Assembly: GCF_900108345.1 (NCBI RefSeq)
Contig: NZ_FNVV01000012.1
Location: 372,001-436,000, forward strand
DNA: 64,000 nucleotides
Direction of reading: 5' to 3'
From: Bacteroides ndongoniae
GTDB lineage: Bacteria; Bacteroidota; Bacteroidia; Bacteroidales; Bacteroidaceae
Shown: positions 35,280-44,138 of the stretch, piece after piece
Numbering within the stretch: the first letter of the stretch is position 1
Layout of the letters: every line of letters begins with the position of its first letter
The notes under the pieces: model-generated
Seen by the model: only the letters and a program-made list of their open reading frames with translations
What the model was told of the DNA's origin: nothing
The model's database searches: none
Position numbers and translations under genes: made by a program

Positions 35280-36869
35280 TTATTTCTTTCCTTCAGCCTC
35301 GTCGGCATGGTGCGGATAGTCGATGGTGTAGTGCAATCCGCGGCTTTCCTTGCGCTCCATGGCCTGCTTGGTGATGAGGTAACCTACATTAATCATGTTG
35401 CGCAGTTCGCACAGCTCGCGAGTGGCCTTGCAGCTCTTGAAGAGGCGTTCGGTCTCCTCGTAGAGGATGTCCAGACGATTCCAGGCACGGGTCAGACGGA
35501 CGTTGCTGCGTACGATACCCACGTACGACTCCATGATCTGATTTACTTCTTTCATGCTCTGTGTGATGAGTACGCGTTCTTCGTTACTGATGGTACCTTC
35601 GTCGTTCCATTCGGGGATGTCGTCGTTGAAGTCGTAACGTTCGAGCACACTCAACGCATGTTTGGCAGCAGCGTCGGCATAGACCACGGCTTCGATGAGC
35701 GAGTTCGATGCCAGACGGTTACCGCCGTGCAGGCCTGTACACGAACATTCGCCGATGGCGTACAGACGGCGGATGCTGCTCTGTCCGTCCAGGTCGACTT
35801 TGATACCGCCGCAAAGGTAGTGGGCGGCAGGTGCTACGGGGATGTAGTCCTTGGTTATGTCGATGCCGATGCTGAGGCACTTCTTATAGATGTTGGGGAA
35901 GTGGCGTTTGGTCTCTTCGGGATCTTTGTGCGTAACGTCCAAGTAGACGTGGTCCTCACCGCGCTGTTTCATCTCGTTGTCGATGGCGCGTGCCACGATG
36001 TCGCGCGGAGCCAGTGAGAGGCGAGGGTCGTACTTCTGCATGAACTCTTTGCCGTCCATGGTGCGGAGCACGCCGCCGTAACCGCGCATGGCTTCGGTGA
36101 TGAGGAAGGAAGGACGGTCGCCTGGATGATAGAGTGCCGTGGGGTGGAATTGGATGAATTCCATGTCCTTCACCGCTCCCTTGGCACGATAGACCATGGC
36201 AATGCCGTCGCCCGTGGCAACCAGCGGATTGGTGGTATGACGATAGACGGCTTCGCAACCTCCTGTAGCCATCACGGTCACTTTAGAGAGGAAGGTATCT
36301 ACTTCGCCCGTAGCTTCGTTCAGCACGTAGGCACCGTAGCATTTGATGCCCGGTGTGTAGCGCGTTACGATGATACCCAAGTGATGTTGCGTGATGATTT
36401 CTACTGCATAGAAGTTGGTGAATATGGTGATGTTGGGATGCTGCTTCACGGCTTCGATGAGCGAAGTCTGTATTTCGGCTCCCGTATTGTCCTTGTGGTG
36501 CAGGATGCGGAACTCCGAGTGTCCGCCCTCTTTGTGCAGGTCGAAATTTCCGTCTTCTTTCTTGTCGAAGTTGACGCCCCAGTTGATGAGTTCCTTGATT
36601 TGGGCGGGTGCATTACGTACTACTTTTTCTACCGCCGCGCGGTCGCTGATCCAGTCGCCGGCAATCATGGTGTCTTCGATGTGCTTTTCGAAGTTATCCA
36701 CGGCCAGGTTGGTTACCGAGGCGATGCCTCCTTGTGCAAAATAGGTGTTGGCCTCTTCCATTCCGGCCTTACAGATGAGGGCTACCGTCCCCTTTTCCGC
36801 CACTTTCAGGGCAAAACTCATACCGGCTATACCTGAGCCGATGACGAGGAAATCGAACTTTCTTACCAT
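35280..36869 (-). CDS. nadB: L-aspartate oxidase
   Basis: NadB oxidises L-aspartate to iminoaspartate, the substrate of NadA, using FAD. The start MVRKFDFLVIGSG at 36869 is preferred over an ATG eight codons upstream. Visible motifs are the dinucleotide-binding VIGSGIAGMSFAL, the ANTYFAQGGIA flavin region, FHPTALYHPG, and GGNRLASNSLIEAVVYA. The length of 529 residues is normal. A -7 element (minus-strand TAGTTTTG) sits at the left copy of a 49-bp repeat, 21 bp upstream. nadA lies 31 kb away. Confidence 0.97.
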   Translation of the reverse strand: MVRKFDFLVIGSGIAGMSFALKVAEKGTVALICKAGMEEANTYFAQGGIASVTNLAVDNFEKHIEDTMIAGDWISDRAAVEKVVRNAPAQIKELINWGVNFDKKEDGNFDLHKEGGHSEFRILHHKDNTGAEIQTSLIEAVKQHPNITIFTNFYAVEIITQHHLGIIVTRYTPGIKCYGAYVLNEATGEVDTFLSKVTVMATGGCEAVYRHTTNPLVATGDGIAMVYRAKGAVKDMEFIQFHPTALYHPGDRPSFLITEAMRGYGGVLRTMDGKEFMQKYDPRLSLAPRDIVARAIDNEMKQRGEDHVYLDVTHKDPEETKRHFPNIYKKCLSIGIDITKDYIPVAPAAHYLCGGIKVDLDGQSSIRRLYAIGECSCTGLHGGNRLASNSLIEAVVYADAAAKHALSVLERYDFNDDIPEWNDEGTISNEERVLITQSMKEVNQIMESYVGIVRSNVRLTRAWNRLDILYEETERLFKSCKATRELCELRNMINVGYLITKQAMERKESRGLHYTIDYPHHADEAEGKK

Positions 36870-36889
36870 AATGTATATTATTAGCAATT

Positions 36890-36938
36890 GCAAAACTACA
36901 AAATAAGTGCATTGCTTGTGCGCTTTCCTGCTGAAAAT
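36890..36938. repeat. Left 49-bp direct repeat with nadB -7 element
   Basis: Identical to 39040-39088. Its left edge, GCAAAACTA, reads TAGTTTTGC on the minus strand and is a Bacteroides -7 box 21 bp before nadB. The repeat therefore carries the nadB promoter region. Together the two copies bracket a 2.1-kb two-gene insert. Confidence 0.9.
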
Positions 36939-36960
36939 CGTTTAAACAATTTTGTTTCAG

Positions 36961-37533
36961 CTATCTTTCTTTTGTCATAATCACATCTTCGGGCACCGAG
37001 AATCCGCGTGGCTTACTTTCTTCTTCAATTCGTTTTATCTCTTCTTCATCTCCTATTATTTCGCCTTCAAATTCCCACCAAAGTCCTTGTTTTTCGTCCA
37101 GTTTCCAATGTAGTTTGGTGGGAGATAACAATGTCATGCTATTGGCGCTGATTCCAGTCCCAAAAATGTGTTTCTTCTTCATGTCGTAAAATCTAAATGC
37201 AGTGTAATTGGGCTCTTTGGGATTACTATATTCACCCCAAATAAAGATATTATAATCTGGTAGTTTGGAGTATTGTATGGTAGGCAAATCCAAAATAGGT
37301 CTGATATAATCATCCTGTATTATTCCTTTAATAGATAGGGAATACCCGCCGACAAGGGTTTCTCTGGATTTTCCTGTGCCTGGGTAGGTAGTATGTCCTT
37401 TTTGCAGTTTAATTTTAAACACTGTGTCATTTTTTTCGTACACCCAGGTTCCTACGAAATCATCATTATAAGATTGAGAAAAAGCACTAAGAAAAATAAC
37501 TGTCAAGGCTGTAAATAGAATAATGCGTTTCAT
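36961..37533 (-). CDS. Hypothetical exported protein, cassette partner gene
   Basis: The start at 37533 (MKRIILFTALTVIFLSAFSQ) gives a signal peptide; an ATG ten codons earlier is weaker. The mature ~170 residues are beta-rich and begin GTWVYEKNDTVFKIKLQKG, a lipocalin-like layout seen in small Bacteroidetes families such as DUF6705 (weak resemblance only). It starts 15 bp after the JAMM-lipoprotein stop, so the two are an operon. AT-rich composition sets the pair apart from nadB. An immunity or inhibitor role toward the JAMM protein is possible but unproven. Confidence 0.6.
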   Translation of the reverse strand: MKRIILFTALTVIFLSAFSQSYNDDFVGTWVYEKNDTVFKIKLQKGHTTYPGTGKSRETLVGGYSLSIKGIIQDDYIRPILDLPTIQYSKLPDYNIFIWGEYSNPKEPNYTAFRFYDMKKKHIFGTGISANSMTLLSPTKLHWKLDEKQGLWWEFEGEIIGDEEEIKRIEEESKPRGFSVPEDVIMTKER

Positions 37534-37547
37534 TTTAATAAGTATTT

Positions 37548-38999
37548 TTAGTAAGCTAAGCAAAAGACGTCTTTTAGTTTTTCATGACCATCACTATCCA
37601 TTGGATACCAATCTTTTAATTCCATATTATCAGAGTCTGGATTATATGTTGAGTAGTTAAAAAGGACACTTATGCCAGATTTAGAATCATTTAGGAAGTC
37701 TATAAATCGGGCGATGGCGGTATCAACACTCTTGGGTTGGTTCGGTATGATTTTACTATTGTATATTGATTGGGATGAATTGTCTAAAATTCCTTTTACA
37801 AACTCTGCAAATTTCTTTTCGTCCATTATTACTAACGACAGACATCCCATGGTTGTTACTATCCCGTATGAGAAATGCTCTACGTCTATCTGACTGTGGC
37901 TGTACCTGTATGCTAAATTTTTCAAGTCGGCCCAAGAAGGAATACAACTGCCAGCAGGATGACTGTGGTATTGTTCGGTGATTTTCATTCCTTTCAGTAG
38001 AGATTCATTGTACTTCACTTTGTTTGTTTCCCTTATTGCCGGAGAGATATACTCTCCAGTACTAGTCTTAATCCATCTATTCTCTAGGTCACCGTTATGG
38101 TAATTATTGACTTCTTCGAAAAGGGTTTCAACATGGTGGATTAATTCATTGTCAAGTGACATCCTTTCTGCCCTTCCACAAGGCTCATTGGCAGGATTAC
38201 GTGGTTCGTCGTTTTGGGGCTGCTCATTGTCGCCTTGGCCGCCAATGACGGAGCTACTTCCTCCTCCACTGCCTCCATTTATCTTGCTGCCAGATAGTGA
38301 GCCTTCGCCAGGATCGGGGTGCTGATTCCATTTTTCAGGCTCCTCTATCCAAAATATGTGGTCAAAACAATCGGTATACCGGTATTCCAGGTGGCCGGCA
38401 GTACCGGTGTATATATCGTTGCAGGTTGTGATGACGATAGGCTGGGCTATACGTGTTTGCGGACTTTGCGCGATTTTCAGTACAATGTTTGTTTCATTGT
38501 CTGTTCCAAACACACGGTAAGTCATGAAGTCAGACAGGAACCTCCAATCACTATTATTAGGGTTATCAGCTGGTTGCACTACGGTGTACAATATTTTCTT
38601 CTCGGTTTCGGTGAACACCCATACGGTAGTAATTTGTCGTCTACCATCGTTAGGGAGTATAGGTACGAAACAAATATTGCCCAACTCGCCTTTCTCTAAC
38701 CATGAACAGTTCCAAAGAGGTAAACCATAGGTTTGGCGGAAAGTGTCAACAAACGGATGACAGGAATCAACTTGTTGTAGGATGGGAATAAGGTGGCCGA
38801 AACGAGCCGTATCCGAATAAGCAAAAAAACAGTCAGGTATTCCAGTTTCTCTCAAACTACGTGTGGACATCAGCTCATAGTGTTTTTCGAAATCTATATG
38901 GCGTCCGTCTTCATGCAGGCAGGCAACGAACCAGCAAGTTGTCGCAAATAACAGGTAAAAGCAGGTTCTGCGAGCTATTTTCTTATAAGTTTTTTTCAT
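37548..38999 (-). CDS. Surface lipoprotein with JAMM (JAB/MPN) metalloprotease-like domain
   Basis: A 483-residue protein with an N-terminal SPII signal (Cys27 in CWFVACLHEDG). Residues 30-230 are of unknown fold; a Gly/Ser-rich linker spans about 232-265. The C-terminal part holds a canonical JAMM motif, H345-x-H347-P-x6-S355-x2-D358, in EQYHSHPAGSCIPSWADLK. JAMM domains are zinc isopeptidases or peptidases, and JAB toxin domains are also known. Placement on a lipoprotein implies action in the periplasm or at the surface. The gene and its partner form an insert bracketed by 49-bp direct repeats; its promoter lies in the right copy. Confidence 0.72.
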   Translation of the reverse strand: MKKTYKKIARRTCFYLLFATTCWFVACLHEDGRHIDFEKHYELMSTRSLRETGIPDCFFAYSDTARFGHLIPILQQVDSCHPFVDTFRQTYGLPLWNCSWLEKGELGNICFVPILPNDGRRQITTVWVFTETEKKILYTVVQPADNPNNSDWRFLSDFMTYRVFGTDNETNIVLKIAQSPQTRIAQPIVITTCNDIYTGTAGHLEYRYTDCFDHIFWIEEPEKWNQHPDPGEGSLSGSKINGGSGGGSSSVIGGQGDNEQPQNDEPRNPANEPCGRAERMSLDNELIHHVETLFEEVNNYHNGDLENRWIKTSTGEYISPAIRETNKVKYNESLLKGMKITEQYHSHPAGSCIPSWADLKNLAYRYSHSQIDVEHFSYGIVTTMGCLSLVIMDEKKFAEFVKGILDNSSQSIYNSKIIPNQPKSVDTAIARFIDFLNDSKSGISVLFNYSTYNPDSDNMELKDWYPMDSDGHEKLKDVFCLAY

Positions 39000-39039
39000 G
39001 GTAAATGTGCAATTCGCTTAAATACAGTATTAGTTTGTC

Positions 39040-39088
39040 GCAAAACTACAAAATAAGTGCATTGCTTGTGCGCTTTCCTGCTGAAAAT
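39040..39088. repeat. Right 49-bp direct repeat
   Basis: Identical to 36890-36938. On the minus strand TAGTTTTGC at 39048-39040 lies 41 bp before the JAMM gene start. On the plus strand the repeat runs into the leader of the PH-like gene at 39120. It marks the right edge of the 2.15-kb insert. Confidence 0.9.
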
Positions 39089-39119
39089 ACATACCTTTAC
39101 CGCAAAAAACAAAGAAACT

Positions 39120-39524
39120 ATGGATAGAGTGTTCCATGCCCGTATTGCTACGGGCCGTTACTTGGCGTTACTTTTGTTTACCTTCATGCTGGTCTATTGC
39201 CTGTGGGTGAAGTACATTTTGATAGCTGTTCTGTGGGGCATTCTGTTGCTTCATTTCATCGAAAAGATTATTCACACTACGTATACGCTGACCACCGACG
39301 GCCGTCTGCTGATTTATGAAGGGCGTTTTTCGCGTCTTCGCGAGCGTCCGTTGTCCGAGGTAGTATCAGTAGAACGCCGTTCATCCATGCAGGTAGCGGG
39401 CTGTGCACTGGTGCGCTACGTGCTGATCACTTATCGGGATGGCAAGCACGACGCCCTCCAGCCGACAGATGAGGAAGAGTTCATACGGGTGCTGGAGAAG
39501 CGGCGGCGGGAATGCAGCTTGTAG
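39120..39524 (+). CDS. PH-like (bPH) membrane protein, 134 aa
   Basis: The chosen ATG 39120 (MDRVFHARIATGRYLALLLF) avoids a start inside the 49-bp repeat. Two close hydrophobic segments (residues 12-30 and 33-48) are followed by HTTYTLTTDGRLLIYEGRFSRLRERPLSEVVSVERRSS in outline, a bacterial PH-like domain of the DUF304 type. Function unknown. The stop abuts the stop of the convergent lipoprotein gene. Before the cassette insertion it was probably the divergent neighbour of nadB. Confidence 0.65.
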   Translation: MDRVFHARIATGRYLALLLFTFMLVYCLWVKYILIAVLWGILLLHFIEKIIHTTYTLTTDGRLLIYEGRFSRLRERPLSEVVSVERRSSMQVAGCALVRYVLITYRDGKHDALQPTDEEEFIRVLEKRRRECSL

Positions 39525-40088
39525 TTACTCGGAAGCCGATGAGGGAAGAAAAGGCTCTACAACGGTATTTGATTTTGCGTATAAAGCTTTCGTATAGGTG
39601 AGCTTGCCTTTAAACTGTTTTGTTTTTTCACTGAATTCATCTTTCAATGTCAGCAGATAGGTGTTGCATATTTCTTCGTAATATACGGTGATTTCGTAGG
39701 TCATTTGGGTATAAGGGGGGACAATTGTGCTTTCTTTCATGTGCAGGGAACCGGGATATTCGCTGTAACCTTCGCTGTAATAAATGCTATCTCCCAAATA
39801 ATAAATAAGAAGACTGTCGCAACTTTCGATGTTGAAAGCTTGTGGATCGTTGCTTTCCCAAACGACTTTTGTTTTTGGGTCGGTTGTTGCATCGTAGGTG
39901 ATTGTGGCTTCTGTTGGGTTTTCAGAGACTGTAGGAATTAATTTTTCTTCGATTTGTCTGCTACTTTCCTCGAAGAACTCGATGTGGGAGAACACGTAGT
40001 TTTCGGGTCTTGCGTCGTCATCCGAACAACTTGCAAGAAGGATACAAAGTATACCTGCAATTAATGGAAAGAATCTCGGTGTTTTCAT
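39525..40088 (-). CDS. Hypothetical lipoprotein, 187 aa
   Basis: The start at 40088 (MKTPRFFPLIAGILCILLASCSDDDA) gives a typical Bacteroides lipoprotein signal followed by the acidic SDDD, a common surface-export signature. An upstream in-frame ATG was rejected. The rest is beta-rich (YVFSHIEFFEESSRQIEE, MTYEITVYYEEICNTYLLTL) and I do not recognise it. It is a lone gene. Confidence 0.6.
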   Translation of the reverse strand: MKTPRFFPLIAGILCILLASCSDDDARPENYVFSHIEFFEESSRQIEEKLIPTVSENPTEATITYDATTDPKTKVVWESNDPQAFNIESCDSLLIYYLGDSIYYSEGYSEYPGSLHMKESTIVPPYTQMTYEITVYYEEICNTYLLTLKDEFSEKTKQFKGKLTYTKALYAKSNTVVEPFLPSSASE

Positions 40089-40338
40089 GATATTGAGTTT
40101 AAACAAGTTTACAGGTATAAAAATAGCTTTTCTTTTCAGATAATCCAATCTTTTTCTTTCTGTTTAACATATTCTGTCATAAAACCGATGCCGATAGATT
40201 AGAAAATAGATAGAAGAGATGTTCTCAACGGAAGCAAATTGTTTTATTTTTCTGAATAAAGCTTAAATATATTTCTTAGTTTGCAGTCTTTTAGAGATCA
40301 CTGCGTCCATATCATGCAGAATAAAAAAACTGAAGAAT

Positions 40339-41088
40339 ATGGAATTGAATTGTGCGATTTTGCATGCCGACCAAGAAACGATTAACAGACTGGAGGAATA
40401 CATCGGTAAAGTACCCTTTTTGTCGTTACGCGGTAAATACACTAATCCGCTGGAAGCATTGAAAGAGTATTATGAAACGAAAGTAGAAGTCTATTTTGTC
40501 GGTATCTGCCAGGAATATGAAGGTGGAATTGGCGGTATGGATTTTTGTAGAATGCTTTCTTTGCCTACCCGTGTGATTTTTGTGGCAGAAAGCAGCCGGT
40601 ATGCAGCCGAATGTTTTCGGTTGGATGCTTTGGACTATCTGGAAGGCGAGGTAGATTTTTCCATTTTCTTTCAGGCAGTCAATAAGGCTGTACGTTGGTT
40701 TGCTTTGCAGAACAGTCCGGTGGCCGAAGGAGTGGTTCAGAAAATGGCAGTCGAAGATGCGCCCCGTATGATTTATGTCAGGTCGGATAACCGGATTATC
40801 AGGTTGGAACTGAGTGAGATTAACTATATTGAGGGTTTGGGCGATTATGTCAAAATCTTCTGCCGGAGAAGTTCGAAGCCGGTTATCAGTCTGTGCAGTA
40901 TGAAGTATCTGGAGGAAAAACTGCCTGCGGATGAGTTTATACGCATACACCGCTCGTTCATTGTCCGTAAGGGCTGCATTGATGCTATCGGGCGAAGTTC
41001 GGTCATAGTCGAAGAGAAAGATGTTCCGATTGGCGATGCTTATCGTGAACGGTTGAAGCATTTCATTTCGCGATTGGCTGTACTGTGA
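40339..41088 (+). CDS. LytTR response regulator with degenerate receiver domain
   Basis: Residues 1-115 fold like a receiver domain, but the expected phospho-acceptor Asp is replaced (VEVYFVGICQEY, Gly55), and the conserved Lys of the LxKP motif is absent (YLEGEVDF). Residues 145-245 form a clear LytTR DNA-binding domain (YVRSDNRIIRLELSEINYIEGLGDYVKI, in outline, then FIRIHRSFIVRK). It is therefore probably phosphorylation-independent. No histidine kinase gene is adjacent. A 22-bp array starts 55 bp after the stop. Confidence 0.85.
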   Translation: MELNCAILHADQETINRLEEYIGKVPFLSLRGKYTNPLEALKEYYETKVEVYFVGICQEYEGGIGGMDFCRMLSLPTRVIFVAESSRYAAECFRLDALDYLEGEVDFSIFFQAVNKAVRWFALQNSPVAEGVVQKMAVEDAPRMIYVRSDNRIIRLELSEINYIEGLGDYVKIFCRRSSKPVISLCSMKYLEEKLPADEFIRIHRSFIVRKGCIDAIGRSSVIVEEKDVPIGDAYRERLKHFISRLAVL

Positions 41089-41143
41089 CCGATTCAGTAG
41101 ATTAGGAGTTACTCCTTATAGGCTTTCAATATTTGTCCGGATA

Positions 41144-41209
41144 GTAGGCGACATTCCTCCCGAAGGTAGGCGACCTTCGGGTTGATAGTAGGCAACCTTC
41201 GACAGGAAG
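41144..41209. repeat. 22-bp tandem array F (GTAGGCGACCTTCGGG units)
   Basis: Three contiguous 22-bp units start at 41144, 41166 and 41188, each beginning GTAGGC followed by GACATTC, GACCTTC or AACCTTC; a fourth degenerate one may start at 41210. It lies 55 bp after the LytTR stop. CCCGAAGGTAGGCGACCTTCGGG-like pairing gives a hairpin around 41160-41181. Confidence 0.8.
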
Positions 41210-41309
41210 GCAGGAAGTATTCGTTATCGGATGTGAATATGTTTTGTCATTATACATATTCTTTTCCTATTCTCTTTCCAATAAAGCAGATTTGTTCCTT
41301 TTTATCTGT

Positions 41310-42533
41310 TTATTTCAGTTTGAATTTCGATATCTTTTCGCCGAAGGTCAGATTCAGGTTCAGGCTGAAGCGGTTTTCTTGCATCAAGTTGCTGCGCGAA
41401 TTGATTTGTTTACGCCAGGTGGCACCCAACGACAGGTAGGAATAACGTATCGGAAAACTTACGCCTATGTTGGTTTCGAGATAGTACATCTTACCGTTTT
41501 TCAGGTTGATATATGAGTTGCTGAACCCCAGACCACCCATAATTTCGGTGCATCGCGGCAGGCGTGGATTGGTAGCGTAGATGCCGCCAATGTTGACTTT
41601 GTGCTGGTTTTCGTATTTCATCGAAGTGTACGACGATACGTTTCGGCTCCAGTCTACATAATTATAGTCGATGGCAGTTGTCCAGTGTCCATTGTGGAGC
41701 GAGATACCTGTGCCGATGTGCATGGGCAAGTATTGCGTAGGACTATGGTAACTTTTATCGAGGCTTTCGCTGGTAGACGAGTTGGAGTAAGTCAGTGTGT
41801 TGTCGTGACTTATTTTCATGGAAGGGGCGAATACCAGTCCGAACGACCATGTACGTTGTTGATGGTCGGCCAGTTCGTAATAGATTCCCAAGTCTGTGTA
41901 GAAAGCTTTCTTGGTGGATTCGTATTGTACAACGGCACTTTCCTGGGTTTCGCTTTGTGTGGCTGTGCCCAGTACCATACCCAAGTTGATACCTACAGAC
42001 AGCTGGGGTGTCAGAGCAAAGGCGTTGGTGATGTAACAGCGGTACAATCCTCCGGTACCTTCGAATGATGAGTAGGTATAAGCACCCGGATCACCTTCTA
42101 TTTCTTCTTCTGTCTGTATCAGATAACCTATGCTGCTATAAGGCGATGCTCCGATCATGGCATACCATCGGGGCAGGACGCGGAATCCCAGACTGAAACG
42201 GTTAGGATTGCCGGTCAGGCTTGAGCTGTTGTCGCTAAGGAAAGAATAACGTGCATAGGCAGCCGATGCACCCAGATCAAAAGTGAAGCAAAGGGTATCC
42301 ATGTGGGTGATGGCGGCTGGGTTTAGGGTGTTCTGGAATCCATTGCGGTTCAATGCGATACCAATATTTCCCATACCGGCATAACGTCCGCCTTCACCGT
42401 TGTTCAGTTCGCCGATGCCGTGCATGGATGTAGGCAGGTTGGTGGTGTTCTGTGCCGGACAGAACAGGCAGAAGAACAGGCATATGCCTGACAGTATGAT
42501 GATTTTTTTATGATTGTGTTTCATAAGTTTCAT
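41310..42533 (-). CDS. FadL/PorV-like outer-membrane beta-barrel protein
   Basis: A 407-residue exported protein with signal peptide (to about residue 28) and the motif GEGGRYAGMGNIGIALNRNGFQNTLNPAA, shown here in outline, that begins FadL/OMPP1- and PorV-like barrels in Bacteroidetes. Amphipathic strands continue to the end. The start ATG overlaps the stop of the DUF4270 gene (ATGA), so the two are translationally coupled. The proteins probably work together at the outer membrane. Confidence 0.72.
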   Translation of the reverse strand: MKLMKHNHKKIIILSGICLFFCLFCPAQNTTNLPTSMHGIGELNNGEGGRYAGMGNIGIALNRNGFQNTLNPAAITHMDTLCFTFDLGASAAYARYSFLSDNSSSLTGNPNRFSLGFRVLPRWYAMIGASPYSSIGYLIQTEEEIEGDPGAYTYSSFEGTGGLYRCYITNAFALTPQLSVGINLGMVLGTATQSETQESAVVQYESTKKAFYTDLGIYYELADHQQRTWSFGLVFAPSMKISHDNTLTYSNSSTSESLDKSYHSPTQYLPMHIGTGISLHNGHWTTAIDYNYVDWSRNVSSYTSMKYENQHKVNIGGIYATNPRLPRCTEIMGGLGFSNSYINLKNGKMYYLETNIGVSFPIRYSYLSLGATWRKQINSRSNLMQENRFSLNLNLTFGEKISKFKLK

Positions 42534-43845
42534 TGCTCGTTATAGATTTTTATTCTGATATCAAGTCTGCATTGCCTGTCTTTATCGGGAGCATTGGTGA
42601 ATACCACCTGATTGAAAGTAGTGGCCATTTCTCCTTCTTCCAGGCTCATCAGCAACTTTTGCCGTTTGTTGCCCCATGTTCCGAAATTGTTTCGAATGAA
42701 CTGGGTCATGTCAAAAGAGTAATAGGTTTCGCGGCCGTACATTTCGTCTATGGTCAGGTTGCCAGTCTGTACCGTTACGCCGTCGCTGCCATAGACATAA
42801 TCTTCTAGAACATTGTTTTCGTCGGTGATGTAAAGTCGCAGTTCTTCGGGGAGCTGACTGACTTCATTGTACGAGTGTGCCAAAGGATACAGGTAGAGGG
42901 TAGCACTTTCTATCGAAACTATTTCTCCTGCGCTTTGCAGTTCGTTCAGGTCGGGAAATTCGATTTGATTGTAGTAACCCGTCAGTCCTTGCAGATAGGC
43001 ACGGTAGCCCATACTGCTGGCATGAACCAGATTTCCGATACCTCCGCTGATGCTGTCGAGTGAAGTGTTTGTGGTGTTGTGGCGAACGCTGGTATATGCA
43101 TATTCGCTATTGACGCTGAAGGTCAGTTTGCTTTCGGTAGTTTGGTTGGAGATATCGCGGTAGTGCAGGTTGATGCTCATCGAAGAGTCGTTCACCAGAA
43201 AGCCGGTGATGCAGCTGCCGTCAAGATCGGCTACAAGAGCAAGACGGGAAACGTCTTCTTAAAGTTTTCCTGTGAGTTGAGATAATCGTTCTCGGTGAGG
43301 ATGTCGTTGAACAATTGTTGGCCCATTGCGTCGGGCAGGCGTACCGTTACTTCGCGTTGACGGCCGGGTTGCGGCAGATAGCTGAAGCGGGTCAGCGGGG
43401 TATCTTCCGTAGCCATGACGGTAGTGTTGTACAAGTCTTCGTCATTGTCGAGTACGATGGGCGATTTCAGCCGGTAGACTGATATGTACTGGGGCGTCAG
43501 CGTATCGCCCCAATAGTGTCCGCTGGGAATCATGCGCAACACCAGTGAGTCGAACTGGTAATCGTGCCCGCTGGAGGTGCTGAAGGAGTTTTTCGAGTAT
43601 TCGGCACAGTAAGTGGCTGACACTTCGCCCCACAGGGTGTCCTGATAGTAGCCGAATTGGCAGATGGTGTCTTCGCGCGTTTCGATGGAGTCCAGCAGAA
43701 TGGTGCTCAGGTCTACCGTGCAACTGTTGGTGAATATGTTGTAGAATGAGCTTTCTACCAGACTGCTCCCTAAACTGGAGTTATTGTCTTGGCAGGCGTA
43801 GCAGACGATGATGGCCGCAAGCAGGCTATACAATAGTTTTCTCAT
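42530..43845 (-). pseudogene. DUF4270 lipoprotein gene with a one-base frameshift
   Basis: The N-terminal part starts at 43845 (MRKLLYSLLAAIIVCYACQDNNSSLGSS), an SPII lipoprotein, and reads to a stop at 43231 (ENFKKTFPVLLL). Inserting one base near 43244-43248 restores TFPGLALVADLDGSCITGFLVNDS and joins the downstream frame, which ends at 42530 with DIRIKIYNEQ. The whole would be about 438 residues, normal for DUF4270. The family is common in Bacteroidetes beside outer-membrane barrels and Kelch proteins. The single missing G in a G-run may be a sequencing error or true decay. Confidence 0.8.
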
Positions 43846-44138
43846 AGTGTTCCGTTTTCATTTTTTTCTGCAAAGGAAAAGGAAAAGTAGGGCATGCTCC
43901 TATCAAAATCGGCGGTTGGGCCATTTTTGCCGTTAAACGCTTCGGACGGTTGCCTGAAGGGCGTTTATCGGATATTGACCCCTGTTGGTCGGTTCTTTTT
44001 GCATACATCCGGAGCATGGTCTATTTTCGCCACGCAATACAGACGGGGAAAAAAGGATAATTCGCGAGTTCCTTTCCCTCGATTGCTGGGCAAACAGCTT
44101 ACGGAACATGAATTAAATCATTAAACAAACAGTTTTAT

